The translations under genes and the position numbers were made by a program. From positions 1 through 32,479 of the forward strand of contig WTXI01000380.1 in the NCBI GenBank assembly GCA_022376515.1: 32,479 nt of DNA, given 5' to 3'. The notes under the pieces were generated by a model that worked only from the letters and a program-made list of their open reading frames with translations, was not told the DNA's origin and made no database searches. This document shows positions 12,620 to 23,730 of the stretch, one piece after another (the first letter of the stretch is position 1; the number at the start of each line of letters is the position of its first letter). This DNA is from Lactifluus volemus (taxonomy: Eukaryota > Basidiomycota > Agaricomycetes > Russulales > Russulaceae).

Positions 12620-14093
12620 TCAAATGATGTCGTCTATGTTGCTAGAATCCCGAGCGCTATTTCTAGAACCGTCGGGGCTCTGGCTCAAAGGCAGGTCTCT
12701 CAGCTGGATGCCATTCGCATGGTCCACTGCAGTTGGTTGTGGACCTTGATCCTCTGGTTCAGGGCTTCCAGGTTGCATAACCAGTATCGGCTCGACGGGA
12801 GGAGCGAAGAGGAGCAATTCAGATTGTGAAACCAAGAAGAGGAGTACGTTGACGGCGCCTGAGAGGTTGAACATTGCAGCACCGAAAAATTGGGAAGCCG
12901 ATGACACAGGGTGGTGACTGAATCGCAACCAACGTGCAATTGAGGTGGGCAGGACAACCAAGGCATACGCAACTGGGTAACTAAACGATTTGTTTGTCAG
13001 TATGATTCGCAACATAAAATGACATGTAAGGCGTACATGAGCAGTCTCAACGTAGCTCTATTTGGGGTCGCACCATTGGCGAAGCTCAGATGGAAGTACG
13101 GCCGCTTCTTGTCGACGAACAGGCGACCCGTTGCCCAGAGGAAGACCGGGATGTTCAATACAATTGAGGCAAATAGAGCAACCCATATCCAGACATACTC
13201 TCCAGCCATGCGTTCCTTGTTGTACCGGTCACTGATCCAGCACCAATACTGATTAGACAACGTCAGCATTGACGGAAAGGTGTGAACAGTTTGGAATGAC
13301 ATACAGGAGTAGGCGCTTCATAGTTCTTGTTAAGGCCATCGCCGAGACCAACCCAGAGTCCAATGAAAGCACACATGAAGACAACAAGGCCGAAAGCAAC
13401 CCCGCGTGCTTCTATCCCCACAGACCACAAGGCTGTTACGAAGGAGTGGGTGGTAAGTAGCTGGATACGAGCGTCATTGGTCCTGAACTCAAAGATAATA
13501 AGGGAAGGACACACGAGAGTGGTCAGCGCGACCCCAAGTTCACCGGTTTGTTGTATGATGCCCTGAGCGGCACAATACGACCCCGTTGTGACGATCCCAT
13601 CGTGAGCCCATCGGACATTCAGGGCACCCCCCAAAGCCTGCAGGATATCGAAAAAAAAAGGGTAATCTGTCACACAGCCCAGATTAGTTTCTGGGAAGGG
13701 CTGTGGAACTATGAAGACTAAACCAGGTAGATATCCGCGGGAGTCTGCAACCACCTCCAACCACCGTCTGGTAGCGCCTTCCTATAACGGAGTATGTTTC
13801 TCTGTGCAACATTCTGTCAGACCAGGCAAACGCAGTAAGATGCTCCCACGTACACCATATAGGACAAATATGACCATAACACAAACAATACTGAGGAGCG
13901 ATGTTTCGGCTACTATCTGTATATGGGGTGAGGTTTTGGTCACACGACAGAATAGTACGATGCCAGTGCTCACTGTCAAACCGATGCTTTGCCCATGTGT
14001 CAGGCATGTAAGCGAGGGATTTGGACTCGATAAACTTTCCTCGTACTCCTGCGCTGAGCAGACGGTCCCATTAACACCACCCAAACCTGACAT
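12620..14093 (-). CDS. seven-transmembrane GPCR-like receptor, copy C (one missing base in a T9 run)
   Basis: Exons: 14093-13974, 13916-13854, 13801-13724, 13666-13515, 13460-13305, 13248-13037, 12980-12620, all with GT..AG introns. Every exon reads as receptor: MSGLGGVNGTVCSAQEYEES with an N-glycosylation site, RNILRYRKALPDGGW, GSYCAAQGIIQQ, YWCWI, and YPVAYALVVLPTSIARW for TM6. Exon 4 is 152 bases instead of the family's 153. The deficit lies in a T9 tract at its start (minus strand of 13651-13659), just before FDILQALGG. Taken literally this gives an early stop in TM2; with the base present the protein would be about 380 residues. As this is the only lesion and it sits in a homopolymer, a sequence error is quite possible, so it is listed as a CDS. 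The cytoplasmic tail is long (about 70 residues), polar and serine-rich. This is the most divergent copy. Confidence 0.75.
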
Positions 14094-15206
14094 CGGTGAA
14101 TATGAGTGAAGGAAAGGAAGGTTTCTTGAGCCTCTGACTTGTTTGGAAAGGGCGAGAAAGGTCAAGGGGGGGATCAAAGTCGGGGTTAGTCAAGGATGAC
14201 ATGACACGCCCATTTTTCATATGCTACGAGAGCCCGAGCATCGGAAGCGCTCAAGTCGTACCGGGAAGATGGTCACGAATTGATGGTGTGAAGATTCCCT
14301 GAAATCCACACGCAGAAGTACCGATATTGAGCGACAATTAAGGTCCGTTTATGTGCGAGGGCAAATTCAAACTTTGATTTGATTACTAATCGACAGATAC
14401 AATATATTGTTTGTCATTTGTCATTCCGAGTCTGGCCAAATGCTGTGCTTCAGCCGTACACCGCACTGACTGTCTCGAAAGGTTCGAGTGTGTCCCGAAA
14501 TCCCGAATCACAATTAAAGATTAAAAGCTGGATGCCGTCTCTGTCACAATTTGAAAAGCCAGAAAACTGTCTATGACACTAATACCGTAGCACGTAACTA
14601 TGACAGCGTACCGTCCAAGGTGTGGGCTGTTGACAGAGCGTTTACAGGTCTCGGAGAGATGGGAATGTGCAGTGTGGGTAAGACAGCTGATGAAGACTGC
14701 GTGATGAAAGGACTGGACTCCGGGTCGGGGACTCAGAACTGGGAGAACCGAATATGTGTGCGTTGATTTGCAAGTACAGTAGTCGACGAATTTATAGATA
14801 TCTGAGTTTGGGAAGAGTATTGGGATGTGTGCGATGTGTTGCTGAGACTTCCTGATTCTCAATGGCCTAAACTCGGGGCGTGTAAGCGAGGACAGAATGG
14901 ACACCAAACGTCAGGAACAACTTGAAGACCATTGGAACCAACTGGAAGCAGTTATCAACACCATGACCACCTTCAGCGAACCTCTTAATGCGCTCCGACA
15001 TACAAGTCAGTGGATTAAACCAACTATTTTCTAGTACAATGTCCAACTGAAACCTCGATTTTGTACGGGAGAATGCTGAGGGGGGAACAACCAGGACAAA
15101 CATCCGGTGAAATACTATGACTGATATCGTATCCTATTGACCATGATCAATCGGGATCCCAACAACTTGTGGAGAAAGCGACCATGGTAACGGAGTACAA
15201 ACCCGG
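14094..15206. other. intergenic between copies C and D
   Basis: The shortest spacer in the array (about 1.1 kb). It must hold the promoter of copy C and the 3' region of copy D. An open stretch on the minus strand at 14521-14907 has no recognisable domain, and no splice-linked partner was seen. Confidence 0.45.
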
Positions 15207-16705
15207 CTATATCATATCTTCAATGCCAGTGGACGTCGATGATCGGGTGTTAGCAGCCCCAGCCCCTCCGGAAACGGTGCTCGTAGACTCAGACGAGTCT
15301 CCAGACACCACTCCATCAGCTCGCGAGTCGCAATTAGAGGGTATAGCCGAGCTAGGACTGGGAGTAACTTGAGGTCTCATTTCAGACCCAAAGGTCTCCT
15401 TGGGCGGTGCGAAGAGAAGCCGCCCCGGCCTAATAATCCAGAACGTTGACACGTTCACAACGCCTGAGAGACTGAACGTAGCGAAACCGAAAAAGAGACC
15501 GAAGGAAGACACCGGCTTATGAGACCAACGTGCAATAGAGAGTGGGAGGACCATTAAGGAATATGCAAGAGGGTAACTAAACAATTTGTGAGTAGGGTTC
15601 ACGGTGAGAGGGGCCATAGCTTACAAAAGGAGTCCCCATGCAGCTCGCCTACTTGTGTTCCCAGCTTTCAAGTTATTATCGGGGCCCCGTCGAAACTTGT
15701 ACCACTTTTTGTCCCTGTCAACTGAAAACCATCCCTTTGTCCATAAAAAGACCGAGATGTACATTATCACTGAAGAAAATAATGTGATCCATAGCCAGAC
15801 ATATTCTCCGGCCAAACGTTCCCCCTCAAAGGCCGAGTTGATCCAACACCAAAACTGGTCATAGAGTCAGTTATAGTTGAGGAGTGTGAAATCTTTGACA
15901 AACGACATACCGGTGTGGGCTCTTCATAATTCTTGTGAATGCCATTGCCAATGCCGACCCACAGCACAGAAAAAATACAACTGGCGCCAACCAGACTGAA
16001 GCTGAACTTACGGGATTTGAGATCGACTGGCCACAGAATCATGACGAACGTGTAGGTGGCAAGAAACTGGTACAGTGTGTGTCAGTGTTTTAACCCAAGG
16101 ACATTCCCAAGGGACACACAAGAGTGATTAGTGCGGCTGTAACTTCACTACCCTGCAAGATAATGCCCTGTGCTGTGCAGTACGACCCTGCTTTGACAAT
16201 TCCATTGTGAACCCATCGGATGTTGAGCAAGCCACCCAACGCTTGGAGAAATTCACATATAAAAAGAGAGAGCTATGTTATGCAACCGGCATGAGTTTGA
16301 GTAGGGAGATACATGGCCACCAAACAAACCAGGAAAATGTCAGCGGGTGTGTCCAACAACTTGACCTTTTGGCCATCACCGGCATTTAGAGGCTTCTTCC
16401 GTACATTCCACTGCAAAACATCCTGTCAATTGGACGATCGGGTGAAGGAAGGGTCAAGCATACCCCGATTAAAATGAAAATGATGGTGACAAAGATGAGA
16501 CTAAGGAGGGAGGCTTCGACTGTCACCTGTATGTGAGCTGAATTCAGACCAATAGACAGGCTAGACTGGCGTTACTCACCACCAAGCCGATGGTCTGACC
16601 ACGTGTCAAGCATGAGATTGTTGGATTTGGATTGGTTGGAGATGTTAGGCTTTGTTGATACTGCTGCTCATTGCAGACGGTCCCATTAACTCCTCCAGAC
16701 GCCAT
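15207..16705 (-). CDS. seven-transmembrane GPCR-like receptor, copy D (intact, 7 exons)
   Basis: Exons: 16705-16580, 16526-16464, 16410-16330, 16272-16120, 16066-15911, 15854-15625, 15576-15207; introns are GT..AG, 48-57 bases. The frame is open for about 392 residues. It begins MASGGVNGTVCNEQQYQQ with an NGT glycosylation site. It carries CLTRGQTIGL into TM1, GSYCTAQGIILQ into TM3, IHKNYEEPTP, FWCWI, and YPLAYSLMVLPLSIARW as TM6. Exon 3 (loop 1) is unusual: it is 81 rather than 78 bases and has lost the RNVLRYRK pattern, reading WNVRKKPLNAGDG, so the first intracellular loop has diverged. The tail is long (about 80 residues) and rich in Ser, Thr and Gly. The closest relative in the window is copy G. 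An upstream in-frame ATG exists, but the chosen one matches the family start. Confidence 0.85.
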
Positions 16706-18416
16706 CGCGTTGCAGCAGGTAACGGTTGAGATATGAAGAGAGATGCGTCGATAGGCGACGATAGCCCTTACCAAATAAATATCATCCCTGCTATGAGAAA
16801 AACGGCGCCTGCTAGTCGGACGAATTCTTGGCAAATCTCACGGGGACTGCAGGCACATCATGATTGACATAGACATTGACGCTATGTCAGTGAGTGCCTA
16901 GTAACGCCATTGTGCGGAACTGTTCCGCTGTCATTGTGTCAGTCAGACCTAGGCCCGTGCCATGATCCCAAGTTTGAAAGCCGGTTACGTCAGGCTTTGA
17001 CCGTGACAGCTGAGAATGAGACGTGTACACACCAGGCACAATACAGCTATCACGGGAGCAGGAACGGGACAAACCCTGGAGGTCCACTACTGTACAGCAT
17101 AGATAAGTGAAGGACATGTAAGCCAAGAGGTGCCTCTTCCATAGCAAAGAAATCGTGCTGGCTATATCCTCGTCCAAATGGGCTGATCCCACCATCTGGA
17201 AAAGAAAACTCGAATAAAAAGGAGTCCATGCGATGGTGATTCGCACATGGAGCTCCTCAGCCAAGATATCTTCTCGTTTATATGACAGAAAGCGGATCTC
17301 CTCCAATGACCGTACCAAACCCATTGTTGAAGAGGTCGTAAACGGCCAAATGGGCACGCAAGCTCCAGATCTAAGACCACTGTAACAGATATCGTTGAAT
17401 ATTAGCCTCAAAGACAAGGCTAGGCCCCCACTTGATGGATGCTGTGGATTACAATACAGTAATTGCCGGGCCCCTGGGAGTATTGGGCGACTGGACAGTT
17501 GGACAACGGTGAACTAGGCATTTTCTGCGGAGGGTACGAACAAGCATACTTACATCACGATCACATAAGTTGGGCTCGGGCGCTGGAGATCGAGGGAAGC
17601 ACTGCAGGAAGTGATATGGCAGTAGTGTAGTAGCCAGCGAGGAGTGGACTCGGAGGACCTTGGAAGAGGGCAGAAAACGGGAGAGTCGTGGTTACTAGTA
17701 ACTGGGCTGGGTTTCATATCCCTTGTACTCATACTCTTTTTTTAGCAACCAATACCAACATGGCGACTTTACTCGCCACTCAGTAGCTACAGTAGAAATG
17801 CGGAACACTGGGGTCATGCCAAGACACAGAAAACGCTCGAGTCCTCGTGACCTGAAACAACTTGAACCCCCCGACACCCCGACCCGCTGAGTTGACTTCA
17901 AATACAAAGAGGTCAACGAGGAGAAGGCAGGAATAGCCTGCATGCGGTTTGATGTAGCTACCGCTTTCAATACTCAGGGTGGCTTTAGCCCAGAGTTCAT
18001 TCAGCTTGCATCTTAGACACATCATGATAGTCCACATGCGCTCCATCAAAACCTGTTCAAGTTCCCCCCCGAGACCTCTTTCAAGGGCGGCGAGAACCTA
18101 GTCTTCAGTGATATCGCCGATCATTTCATAACATTGTCTGAGATCGCATCTTCCGAAATCATCACATCGATCACAACCCATAACGATGGCGAGGGAGTTT
18201 ACTAACCTGCTGAGTAAATGCCATGTAAAAACAACAAACCATTCTAAATTACGTTTCTCCTTTGTGATCGAATATCATACAATCTGTTTACAAGTAATGC
18301 CAAGAATACTCACTACATTGAGTTCCGAGAGTGGTCTCCAAAGTCATCCCCAAGCATCCTGCCAGTTGTAATCTGGTTGTGTATTAAGAAGTACGAGGAA
18401 CATCACGGAGCCGGTA
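16706..18416. other. intergenic between copies D and E
   Basis: Holds the promoter side of copy D, a repeated block shared with the right end of the window (17125-17860) and the 3' side of copy E. On the plus strand one frame from 17891 to 18205 is open except for a single TAG at 18014. It reads KYKEVNEEKAGIACMRFDVA and FPPETSFKGGENLVFSDIAD, which looks protein-like but is not recognised. It may be the remnant of an unrelated gene. Confidence 0.4.
17125..17860 (+). repeat. D-flank repeat block, paired with 31225-31740
   Basis: Shares a perfect 31-base run at 17132-17162 with 31241-31271. Weaker collinear similarity continues: the stretch around TCACATAAG and the following CT/GCTGGAGATCGA (about 17560-17600 versus 31560-31592), a T-rich tract followed by ATGGCG, and a segment ending GCTCGAGT (about 17830 versus 31730). 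Order and orientation are kept. This shows that DNA 5' of copies D and G was duplicated with the genes. No coding function is recognised; it may include an old mobile element. Confidence 0.6.
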
Positions 18417-19755
18417 CTAGGATGAAGCAATAAGTTCTACATGATCCTCAGGAGGAGTGAACAGAAGCAGTTTTGGCCGGATGATGAAGAAAAGGATGAC
18501 GTCAACAGTACCTGCGAGGTGATATGTACATGAACCGAATAAAAAAGCGACAGAGGGTATGTCTTTGTCACGGTATTGTGCCCAACGTGCGATGGAGACG
18601 GGGAGGATGACAATACTATGCGCAATAGGGTAACTAAATTAAAATTGTGAGCGGGATTTGCAATAACAAATTGTAAATGGCTCACAAAAGCATTCCCAAC
18701 GCAGCTCTCCTCACTGGGTATTCAACCATATCATCAGAGTACGAGCGGAACTTGTACCACTTTTCCTTGTCAACAGAAAAACGACCCTCCGCCCAGAGAT
18801 AGAGCGGAATATACATGGTGAAAGAGGCGAATAATGATATCCACAGCCAGATATATTCCCCAGCTAAGCGTTCCCCATCGTACTTTGAACTGATCCAACA
18901 CCAATACTGGTTCAATAAGTTCAGTGATAGAGGAATAGCGAGAAAATGTTGGAGGAACGTACGGGGGTAGGTGCTTCATAATTCTTATGAATACCATTAC
19001 CAATGCCAACCCAGAGTGCACCGAAAAGCCACGTGAGGCCAACCAAGCCAAAGGCGGCTCCACGTGTCAGAAATTGTTTATGCCAAAGAGCCGCAATGAA
19101 TGTGTAAACAGTGAGCATCTAATGAGCCGAGCATCAGTACCTTAAAGTTCAGAAATGGAAAGTACACACGAGAGTGATTAGCGCTGTCCCAAGTGAGCTG
19201 GTCTGCTTGATGATGCCCTGTGCTGAACAATACGACCCCGTTTTCACGATGTCATCGTGGACCCATCTGACGTTGAGGATGCCACCAATTGCTTGCAGAA
19301 AGTCGAAGGTGAAAAGAGAGAGCTGTCACACAAGTTGTATTAGATTAAGTGAAGGATCACACAACCATCGAGCGGACCATGAAAATGTCAGCAGGCGCCT
19401 CTAGCAATTTCCAGTTACCATTTGGAAGTTCGCGCCTATAACGTAGCACATTCCTCTGCAAAGCAATCTCCTCAAAGCTAGACAAGCACAGACCGGTGGG
19501 CCCGACGTACCGTGATGAGAATAAAAGTGATCATTACACAGAAGAAAGTAAGGAAGGACGCCTCGGCTGCTATCTGCATGTATGCGGCTGAGTGCAGGGT
19601 ACTAGAATGATAAGATGATCACGCACTACTAAGCCAATGGTCTGGCCACGTGTTAAGTATACGGTTGAGGAATTCATATTAGCTTGAGATGATAGGTTCT
19701 GTTGACACTCTTGCACATTGCAGACAGTGCTGTTAATGTCACCGGTTGTCAACAT
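18417..19755 (-). CDS. seven-transmembrane GPCR-like receptor, copy E (intact, 7 exons)
   Basis: Exons: 19755-19627, 19573-19511, 19455-19378, 19322-19170, 19118-18963, 18906-18686, 18633-18417; introns are GT..AG, 51-56 bases. The frame is open for about 338 residues and ends in a TAG at 18419-18417. It reads MLTTGDINSTVCNVQECQQN (NST glycosylation site), TRGQTIGLV into TM1, RNVLRYRRELPNGNW for loop 1, GSYCSAQGIIKQ into TM3, IHKNYEAPTP, YWCWI, YPIAHSIVILPVSIARW for TM6, and a very short tail after KLLLFTPPED. The tail of about 15 residues is far shorter than in C or D. Closest to copy F. A second ATG 18 bases upstream is in frame; the chosen start matches the family position better. The last exon has no ATG of its own, so it is easily missed without splicing. 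Confidence 0.85.
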
Positions 19756-19779
19756 CTCCGTTCGAGTGGTCAAAAACCA

Positions 19780-20280
19780 CAGTGATGAGACTTTTGGGTC
19801 TTAACCTGGTCTGTGACTCGGAAGGCAAGAGAAGTCGGAGGAGTTGGGGACAACTCAGATCGATAACAACAGTCGTCCCATCCTTTAAGGTGCCAGTGAG
19901 TAAGGGCGTACGCCCTTCCAATGTTGGCTTGACGGACCACTCCTCTCAGAGTAGTGGAGTAGTGGAGTAGTATGCTCTGATTTGTGAATAGTCTGTCGCC
20001 GTCTGTGAGATAGGCGACGCATGTGTGAGAGCGTTTCTAGTCAGATTTCTGGAATTCCACTGCAGCTGTGAAAAAGGATTCATTGCCAGTGGCACGGGGG
20101 GGGGGGGGGCGCGTTACGTACCTAAATATTAAATGTCAACACAAGTCAGCCAGAAACCTTATGTGGCACTTGCGCCTCCGAGTCTTCAAGGCCCTCTAAA
20201 TCAGGAACCCCTATCACAACTTGTTCAACTTGAGTCCGGTCTGGGCCCGCTCCTGTGCTGGCCGTGGCCTTGCTTCCAGA
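19780..20280 (+). repeat. E-flank repeat block, paired with 26950-27490
   Basis: Collinear similarity to the DNA 5' of copy F: GGGTCT(T/C)AACCT, then GAAGGC(A/G)AGAGAAG, GATCGATAACA, TTTAAGGTGCCAG, CGCATGTGTGAGAG or its counterpart GTGCATGTGTGAGAG, and later CTTGCGCC followed by TTCAAG and CCCTCTAAA. Similarity therefore runs several hundred bases upstream of the E and F starts, so the promoter regions were duplicated with the genes. It also contains a short GTGGAGTA tandem at 19952-19972. Confidence 0.6.
20096..20109 (+). repeat. G14 homopolymer
   Basis: Fourteen consecutive G in the DNA 5' of copy E. It is absent from the corresponding flank of copy F. Such runs slip in replication and are often miscounted in assemblies. 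Confidence 0.9.
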
Positions 20281-20836
20281 ACCAATTTACTTCGAGTTGA
20301 AAAACAGGATATCAACAAGTTTACAACAGAATGTAGACTTGTTTGCGCCCACACTCAAGGCCGCCCAGGGACAAAAGCAGGAGCAGGGTGAACCAGATCT
20401 CACCAAGAGCCCGAGCGATCTACTGTCGTGATGGAACATACGAAGCATGTAGATCGCATGAGACGATTCTGGTTCCTCGGCCTTGAAAGGCCAGTCACAG
20501 GTGGTGCGTTTCTTTACTCGACACTGCGAGAACAAACCGTGACGGTGGAAGACAACAAGCCAGATGAGATGGATGACTGGGAACTTGGTATGTGTACCAT
20601 CAACGGCAACTGAATGACACGAATGAATTCAGCTCCGAGTCGGACTTTTTTGTTCACTCCGCGCCGCGGACTTTGGCTGCAATTTGAGACCTCCATCCCT
20701 TGCCGCAACCTGCGTAATCGGTGGTATAGATTCTTGCTGTTATCCAGCACTGTGCCTCTGACTTCGGCTTGTACTCTTTTTTTTTTGGAGGTTATTCTCG
20801 GAAACCAATTTATTCGCTAACTACCGGGGTAAATGC

Positions 20837-21008
20837 TACAGTAAGTGTCAGGAGACTTTTTTTTGGAGAGCGCTTTATTTCAGCACTAGCTAAGTCGCCA
20901 ACAACCGAAAAAATAAGTGCTAAATGTCGGGAGTTTATCTTAGCGCGCTGGGGCCGGGCCGGTGGACCCGGGTGAGGGAGAAAATGCATTTACGCACATC
21001 CCCGGTGG
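20837..21008 (+). repeat. dispersed repeat, first copy
   Basis: Starts AAGTGTCAGGAGAC and ends in TTATCTTAGCGCGCTG, GTGGACCCGGGTGAGGGAG and AATGCATTTAC. The same order of motifs recurs in a shorter form at 21890-21986. The first copy has an extra roughly 80 bases between the two motif groups. It may be a relic of a mobile element. Confidence 0.5.
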
Positions 21009-21889
21009 GGGATAGTGTAGCCGTCCTGGCTGCAGTCATGAATTTGTGAGGATATTCCTTAGAGCTAGCACCTGTGACCGTGGTGTTGGGTGGGTTGTGG
21101 GGCATTCATTTGCAATTTATGGGTGCATTTGTCGTTACGGCGGGAGTTGGAACTCAGCTCTTTGTTGTGGGAAGGATCGTGTTCGGTCATTTGCCGATTG
21201 GTAGAAGGTTCAGTGGCATTATTGAAAGGGCTCGGGTGGGATGTTAGGTATAGGTACAGTAGCAGATTAGAGATGAAAGCGGTTTTGTCTCGCTGATGGG
21301 AGGTATACTGGCTGGGCATTGTTATTGGATCTGGATTTGCGGTGTTTCACACTTATGTATCTCAGGCTGTGTGTAGTAGGCGTGTGTTGAGCTCTCGAGT
21401 GTTGTTAGGCTGAGGGGCCGGCATTCCGAGTCGTTTCGTGTGTGGTGGCATAGCCTCTTCACCCGCCTTGCCCCACCTATGAGGGGGAGGCACGATTGGT
21501 TGGGTTTGAGTTTCGATATCAGTCGGTGGCATTTGGTGAGGGCTCGCTTTCGTCTCGGTGATGTGGGACATTTGGGGTGATGGGGAGGCTTACTGATGTG
21601 GAGGTGTTGGTCACAACTCACAACAATCTCACAACTTTATTCAAGGTACGCTTGTTGCGGTAGGTGGTGGCTTTTATTGGTTCACTAGTATGTGTGGCGA
21701 CGGTAGCATACAGGGTTGTTCAAATGGACATAGTGGGTGTTTCACAGTGTGGGGCTCTCTCAGGAGTGTTATGGTTTTTGGTTTCGGGGGGTGGCGTTTC
21801 GTGGGTGGAGGCCGCATTGCCTCTTCGCCTCCTTGCCCCGGCTTTGCCGTGGGAAAATCGCACCTGGTGGCGGTTGCGGTCAAGGAGCC

Positions 21890-21986
21890 CCAAGTGTCAG
21901 GAGACTCGCCATCAGCTTATCTTAGCGCACTGAAGCCGACCCAGTGGACCGGGATGAGGGAGAATATGCATCTACATCCGGGATAA
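21890..21986 (+). repeat. dispersed repeat, second copy
   Basis: Reads AAGTGTCAGGAGAC, TTATCTTAGCGCACTG, AGTGGACCGGGATGAGGGAG and AATATGCATCTAC, matching the 20837 copy in order and orientation with a shorter middle part. The two copies lie about 1 kb apart as direct repeats. Confidence 0.5.
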
Positions 21987-22432
21987 GTGTGGGACTCAAG
22001 ACACGTCACCCGGGGCACCTATCGTGGCCTCCTATCCACAAAGACCTCACGATTATAGAGCCAGTCATATGGAGGTATCTTGTGTTAAGGATGTGGTCCC
22101 AGGTGGGGATACCAAGTGGTGAAGCTCCGAGTCTTGCTTCCTTGGTTTTGTTGCCGTAATTCCGTCAACGGTCCTGTGTTGATCGGTGATCTCACCTTCG
22201 TGAACGGATTCGGATGAGGGTTTGGAGGAGGCGGATGGCACGGGTTCCTATCGTTCTGGTGCATCGTTTCTCCTGGGCCTGTGCACTGGGCGTGCAAGGG
22301 GCGCTGTGATGGCTCCACAGCTTAAAATGACGCCCATGTCTACCAAGAGTTGGGCAAGTGGGGCCCGGGCATGTCGTTCGGGCCAGGCACCGGCGGCCCG
22401 GGATTCTCGACTTGTACTCTCCGAGTCCTCAG

Positions 22433-22465
22433 GCCTCAGGCCCTACGAGAAATGTCTTACAGTAA
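22433..22465 (+). repeat. left terminal inverted repeat
   Basis: The inner part reads GAGAAATGTCTTACAGTAA and the outer part GCCTCAGGCCC. The reverse complement of 24995-25027 differs at only four of the 33 positions. An AT-rich subterminal zone begins right after it. Confidence 0.8.
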
Positions 22466-22690
22466 ACTAATCGCAATTAATAGAAATTAAATATTGATCT
22501 AAGGAAACGATAACAGTTGATATGGATTACATTGATTGATATCGGCTAATAGAATTTGAATATCATTCAATACTTTTCAACCACCAGTTGAATTCTGTTG
22601 AATAAGAATGATTGCATGTCACGAGATTTATTATTCAATCTAAGGCAACTGATTGGAATTGAATAAAACATATCGCGCACTATTGTTCCA
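22466..22690. repeat. left AT-rich subterminal zone
   Basis: Rich in TGATT, GAATTGAAT and TTCAAT words, sharply different in composition from the GC-rich DNA on its left. A matching zone lies inside the right terminal repeat. Such zones often carry transposase-binding repeats. Confidence 0.6.
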
Positions 22691-23149
22691 GTTTATTGAA
22701 CGTGCAAAAACCCTGCATCGAGTACTCACTGTGTCCGGTCACAGAGCCGACTTCAGCATAATGACCTATACTACTATTTGTGTTTGTTTGTCGAATCAAC
22801 TTTGTGTTGCGCTGATTCGAACGCATACATTTCTTCCTTCTTGCTCTCCTTCTCAAAGTGTCCCCCAGTTCTTTCCTCCGCTGCCCGTGAGACTTGTATA
22901 CTCTCCACAGACCTTCGTGAGTGTCTCTCTTCCTGCTTTCTTCAGACCAGCATCATTTGGGTCTTTTTGGGGGCTGCATCTTCGATTGAGCTTACGGCCG
23001 CGCTTTTCTCCCATTGCCCCCCAACGTGCTTCCTCTCCCTCCTGCTCTGCCAGCGTGCCTCTCCTACTTACCACCACCACCATGACATCACTCACTGCCA
23101 TCACCGTTGTCGTCTGCCTCCCCTCTGGCCCTCCCGTGCTGTTGCCGTC

Positions 23150-23730
23150 ATGAAGAGATCCTCACGTTGTTGTTGGTTCAGCAAATTCACAAATCTTATG
23201 TGTCTGCAGACGCGGCATTGATGTACTTTGCCCAGGATGGCTGTTACCCAGGCCCAATTTCGGGGAAAAAGCCCGCTCCTGTCACTTCCCACATCGGCTT
23301 CAACGAGAACACGACACTACCGTTCGAACCCGGCAAGACCTATTGACTCTGCATCGTGAACACTGGTGCGTTCGCCGTGTTCTGCTTCTGGATTGATGGC
23401 CACGATATGTGTATTATAGAACCCGACGGCGTCCGTATACCCTTGACATCTGCATCGGAGGCTAATCTGACGCCAACGATATATCGTAGACTGACGTTGA
23501 CGAGCACCACATTGACTTTCTGAGCGTCACTGTTGCTCAGCGTTATTCAGTGTTGGTTACTGCGCGCAATGATGCTGGCTGTAACTGGGCAATTCATGCC
23601 AACAGGGACACAGCTATGTTCGACCACATTCCCGATACCCTTCAGCCTAGTGAGTTCGTCGATTGCAGCACTCGATAGTGGATCATAATTTCTGAATTCC
23701 AGACGTAACCTCACCAGAGCAACAGACCTC
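23150..23730 (+). pseudogene. FET3: fragment of Fet3-like multicopper ferroxidase, introns retained, premature TGA
   Basis: Middle part of an iron-transport multicopper oxidase. From about 23210 it reads DAALMYFAQDGCYPGPI, GFNENTTLPFEPGKTY, an in-frame TGA at 23344-23346, then VNTGAF and FWIDGHDMCIIEPDG. An intron at 23431-23489 joins DG to TDVDEHHIDFLSVTVAQRYS, followed by VLVTARND and WAIHANRDTAMFDHIPDTLQ. A second intron (23650-23702, GTGAGT..CAG, phase 1) joins to NVTS, after which similarity ends. A third acceptor (CTGCAG) lies just before 23210. This is the second cupredoxin domain of the family; the copper-ligand regions at both ends of the protein are missing, so it cannot be a working oxidase. 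It lies inside the TIR element and is best read as a captured genomic (unspliced) fragment. Confidence 0.8.

Larger units (their letters stand above)
20281..22432. other. GT-rich intergenic region with degenerate internal repeats
   Basis: Lies between the E-flank block and the TIR element. No gene is recognised. Two related segments are visible (20837-21008 and 21890-21986). Two GC-rich stretches at about 21440-21490 and 21815-21855 both contain GCCTCTTC(A/G)CC followed by CTTGCCCC; on the minus strand they read GEEAM(P/R)PP(H/P)TKR. This proline-rich pattern looks like low-complexity repeat DNA rather than a gene. A short open stretch at 20428-20613 is not recognised. Confidence 0.45.

Noticed and set aside
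13667..13723. An alternative 23-base intron in copy C that would restore the frame
   Set aside because: GTTTAG..CACAG would keep the frame open into TM2, but 23 bases is too short for a spliceosomal intron and every other copy uses the longer junction.
22653..23153. A 166-codon plus-strand frame at the left inside the TIR element
   Set aside because: Low-complexity Ser/Pro/Leu-rich translation over a CT-rich tract, overlapped by another open frame, with no recognisable domain. It may be an unidentified captured or filler sequence.
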